NCBI GenBank assembly: GCA_003650785.1
Contig: QMRW01000064.1
Coordinates: 1 to 7,434, forward strand
DNA length: 7,434 nt
Direction of reading: 5' to 3'
Source: Thermoprotei archaeon
Lineage (GTDB): Archaea > Thermoproteota > Thermoprotei > Thermofilales > B20-G17
Shown here: piece after piece, positions 5,206 through 7,434 of the stretch
Position numbering within the stretch: position 1 is the first letter of the stretch
Layout: every line of letters begins with the position of its first letter
Position numbers and translations under genes: made by a program
Notes under the pieces: model-generated
Databases searched by the model: none
Seen by the model: the letters and a program-made list of their open reading frames with translations, nothing else
Told to the model about the DNA's origin: nothing

Positions 5206-6696
5206 ATGGTTATGGAGACCTTTAGCAAGATATTAGTGGCCAACAGAGGAGAAATTGCAGTAAGAATAATAAGGACAGCTAGAGAAATGGGCATAAAGAC
5301 TGTGGCCATATATTCAAAAGTAGATCATGACAGTCTACACAGATATTTAGCTGATGAAGCCTACTACATTGGAGAAGCAGATCCCTCGGAAAGCTACCTT
5401 AATATCGAGAAGATAATTACAATAGCTAAACAGAGCGACTCCGAAGCTATACACCCTGGTTACGGTTTTCTTTCACAAAATCCATGCTTTGTAAAGAGAT
5501 GTGAAGAGGAAGGCATTGTATTTATCGGCCCTCCTTCAAGAATACATGAACTTGTAGGGAATAAATTAGAAGCAAGGAAGATTGCTAGAAAAGCGAATGT
5601 TCCCATAGTTAAAGGTAGCGAAGTAGCTATAACAACTGCGAGTGAAGCCCTAGAGGAGGCAGAGAGAATAGGGTATCCAGTAATCTCTAAACCTATACTA
5701 GGAGGCGGAGGGATAGGTATGAGAGTATATTGGAATGAAGCTGACATACTCTCATACTTTGATAGGATGAGTAAGCTAGCAGAATACGCCTTTGGAGCTA
5801 GTGGAATGTACATAGAGAAGTACTTTCCTAACGCTAGACACATAGAAGTCCAGATCCTAGGATTGGGAAGTAAGCAGGTTCATCTATACGAAAGAGAGTG
5901 TAGTATCCAAAGGAGATTTCAGAAGATTGTGGAAGAGGCGCCCTCTCCAGCACTGAACTCTAGAACAAGGAAAAAAGTTATCGAGTATGCACTGAGAATA
6001 GCTAGTGAACTTAGATACATTAATGCAGGTACTATAGAGTTCATATATGTGCCCACTGAAGAGGAGTTCTACTTCATAGAGGTTAATTCTAGGATTCAGG
6101 TAGAGCATCCAGTTACCGAAATGATTACAGGGATAGACATAGTAAGAGAACAGATAAACATAGCATATAGCGGAGAACTGTCCTTCGATCCCTTGGATAT
6201 AATAATAAGGGGACATGCAGTAGAAGCTAGAGTTATAGCAGAGGATCCTCTGAGAAATTTTGCTCCCTCCTCAGGATTGATCACTGAATATATACAACCC
6301 GGAGGTCAAGGAGTTAGAGTTGATAGTGGAGTATATGCAGGGTATAAAGTGCCTGTGGAGTACGATCCTCTGATAGTAAAACTAATTACATGGGCAGAGA
6401 GTAGAGAACTCTGTGTAAAAAGAATGAAAAGAGCTCTAAATGAATTCATTATAGGAGGTATAGTAACTAATATACCGCTACTCCTATCCATAATAGAGGA
6501 CGAAGACTTTAAGAAGGGGGATATAAACATAAACTTTCTACAAAATAAGGACTTTCGTGAGAGGATAGAGTTTTACACTAAGAATATGATAAGAATACCT
6601 GTACGAATGCAAAAGGAAAAGAGAGAGGAACCCACGATTTCAGCCTGGAGGCTTTCATCTCGTATCATGTACAGAGGCGCTCCTTATGAAGACTGA
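5206..6696 (+). CDS. accC: Biotin carboxylase subunit of a biotin-dependent carboxylase
   Basis: The enzyme uses ATP and bicarbonate to carboxylate biotin on a carrier protein. It serves acetyl-CoA/propionyl-CoA carboxylase or the A subunit of two-subunit pyruvate carboxylase, and sequence alone does not decide which. Domains in order are the N-terminal fold (about 6-115, with ILVANRGEIAVRI), ATP-grasp (about 118-325) and the C-terminal domain (about 337-447). Counterparts of E. coli AccC active-site residues are present: K120, K162, H212, K240, E278, E292, N294, R296, Q298, V299, E300 (in NSRIQVEHPVTE) and R342. Two changes are notable. The Gly-rich loop reads GGGGIGMR rather than GGGGRGMR, and F238 replaces the His of QRRHQK. 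About 50 residues extend beyond the usual ~449-residue AccC. The ATG at 5206 is chosen because the TATA box predicts a start there; M3 at 5212 is possible. No carrier or carboxyltransferase gene is in view. Confidence 0.95.
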   Translation: MVMETFSKILVANRGEIAVRIIRTAREMGIKTVAIYSKVDHDSLHRYLADEAYYIGEADPSESYLNIEKIITIAKQSDSEAIHPGYGFLSQNPCFVKRCEEEGIVFIGPPSRIHELVGNKLEARKIARKANVPIVKGSEVAITTASEALEEAERIGYPVISKPILGGGGIGMRVYWNEADILSYFDRMSKLAEYAFGASGMYIEKYFPNARHIEVQILGLGSKQVHLYERECSIQRRFQKIVEEAPSPALNSRTRKKVIEYALRIASELRYINAGTIEFIYVPTEEEFYFIEVNSRIQVEHPVTEMITGIDIVREQINIAYSGELSFDPLDIIIRGHAVEARVIAEDPLRNFAPSSGLITEYIQPGGQGVRVDSGVYAGYKVPVEYDPLIVKLITWAESRELCVKRMKRALNEFIIGGIVTNIPLLLSIIEDEDFKKGDININFLQNKDFRERIEFYTKNMIRIPVRMQKEKREEPTISAWRLSSRIMYRGAPYED

Positions 6697-7434
6697 TACT
6701 ATCGAGAGTTACTTAAAGCGTAAGAAGAAGACTACAATACTACTACTCTTACTTGGTCTAGTAATCTACATGTTATTCCTACTTGTAATTCAAGTAGATG
6801 TCATAGAAGTCTTTAGAATTATACATCGGGTAGACTCTAAGGCACTCATCTTAGCACTTGTCTTCGATACACTCTTCATAATATTTTATGCTCTTGCATG
6901 GTTTAGTCTAGTTAGGATAGTATCGAATAATATAAGGATAAAGGATGCTCTTCTAGCAGTTATCATGGGATGGTTAGGAGATATGATAGTACCAGCAGCC
7001 TTTATGACAGGTGAGGTTATTAGACTATACTATGTGAACAAGAAATGCAATATTGAATACGGTAGACTAGTTCCTACAGTGATATTACATAGATTGCTCA
7101 GTGCAATGGCGTTCGTCTTCTATATAGTGTTGGGTGCTGTACTAATAGCAAGATATGGCGCTATACCTACTGATGTGTATGGGCAGACCCTAGCAGTAGC
7201 AGTCATCTGTGGAATATTTGCACTAATTGGATTCATAGTACTATTCAATGAAAGGATAATGAGCTTTCTACTAGATAGAACTTCAAACACCATCAAAAAA
7301 TTCTTAGCGAAGTTTAAGTTGGAGCACTACATAGCCTCTGTAGAGGGAGGGCTAAACTCTTTCAAGTATACTATTCACTTACTATATAAAAAACGATTAC
7401 CAATAACTCTAGGCTTTATACTACTCCTGATTCA
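6686..7434 (+). CDS. UPF0104 / LPG-synthase transmembrane-region protein, C-terminus outside window
   Basis: The gene runs off the window after 249 codons. It starts with an ATG overlapping the biotin carboxylase stop by 11 bases, with GAGG at 6674-6677 eight bases before it. The product is polytopic: TM1 at about 16-36 after a KRKKK cluster, TM2 at about 52-77, a hydrophobic or re-entrant stretch at about 88-107, then helices at about 130-156 and 167-187, with another beginning near 237. The segment GWLGDMIVPAAFMTGEVIRL (95-114) carries the P, GE and R pattern of the family, followed by VILHRLLSAMAF. Members are usually about 300-340 residues, so perhaps 60-90 are missing. In bacteria this fold is the lipid-flipping half of MprF; archaeal stand-alone members are annotated flippase-like, with unknown substrate. 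There is no sign so far of an aminoacyl-transferase domain. Overlap suggests co-transcription with the carboxylase, but no functional link is evident. Confidence 0.85.
   Translation, partial: MKTDTIESYLKRKKKTTILLLLLGLVIYMLFLLVIQVDVIEVFRIIHRVDSKALILALVFDTLFIIFYALAWFSLVRIVSNNIRIKDALLAVIMGWLGDMIVPAAFMTGEVIRLYYVNKKCNIEYGRLVPTVILHRLLSAMAFVFYIVLGAVLIARYGAIPTDVYGQTLAVAVICGIFALIGFIVLFNERIMSFLLDRTSNTIKKFLAKFKLEHYIASVEGGLNSFKYTIHLLYKKRLPITLGFILLLI

Noticed and set aside
5460..6530. Several reverse-strand open frames opposite the biotin carboxylase gene
   Set aside because: The sense gene is conserved along its whole length; these frames overlap one another and resemble no protein I know.
6686..7434. 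Full MprF lysyl-phosphatidylglycerol synthase
   Set aside because: Only the transmembrane-region type sequence is visible; the aminoacyl-transferase half would lie beyond the window and is usually absent in archaeal stand-alone members.
1..7434. CRISPR arrays, insertion sequences, tRNA or rRNA genes
   Set aside because: No regularly spaced repeats, transposase-like frames or tRNA/rRNA signatures were found; the only gaps are 101 and 62 bases long.

Overview
The window looks like a piece of chromosome from a thermophilic archaeon, most likely a member of the Thermoproteota (Crenarchaeota). The reasons are AT-rich DNA, heavy use of AGA/AGG arginine, ATA isoleucine and TTA/CTA leucine codons, GGTG/GGAGG-type ribosome binding sites, TTG starts at gene overlaps, a TATA-box promoter that seems to give a leaderless mRNA, and a possible C/D box small RNA. 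I cannot name the genus. All five complete or partial genes I can support, plus the one running off the end, are on the + strand. Large reverse-strand open frames are shadows of the real genes.

Layout. (1) 1-1188: C-terminal ~90% of a phosphopyruvate hydratase (enolase); its start lies upstream of the window. (2) 1189-1289: a 101-base gap with a short T-run or TATA-like element and a candidate C/D box sRNA. (3) 1290-5143: three overlapping genes forming one cassette. They encode a MacB/FtsX-type ABC permease, its ATPase with an unusual C-terminal tail, and a 604-residue secreted, membrane-anchored coiled-coil protein that I do not recognise as a named family. (4) 5144-5205: a 62-base gap with a TATA box placed for a leaderless transcript. 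(5) 5206-6696: a complete biotin carboxylase subunit of a biotin-dependent carboxylase. (6) 6686 to the end: a polytopic membrane protein of the UPF0104/lysylphosphatidylglycerol-synthase transmembrane-region type, cut by the window edge.

How the genes work together. Enolase is central glycolysis/gluconeogenesis and is not obviously linked to what follows. The permease, ATPase and coiled-coil protein are translationally coupled (overlaps of 8 and 11 bases) and probably form one cell-envelope machine. Its layout recalls MacB or FtsEX mechanotransmission complexes, with an archaeal extracellular coiled-coil partner in place of MacA or PcsB/EnvC. The biotin carboxylase has no biotin carrier or carboxyltransferase gene next to it within the window, so its substrate (acetyl-CoA, propionyl-CoA or pyruvate) cannot be decided. 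It overlaps the flippase-like membrane gene by 11 bases, so those two are probably co-transcribed.

The part most worth attention is the 1290-5143 cassette. The rest is largely ordinary housekeeping sequence.
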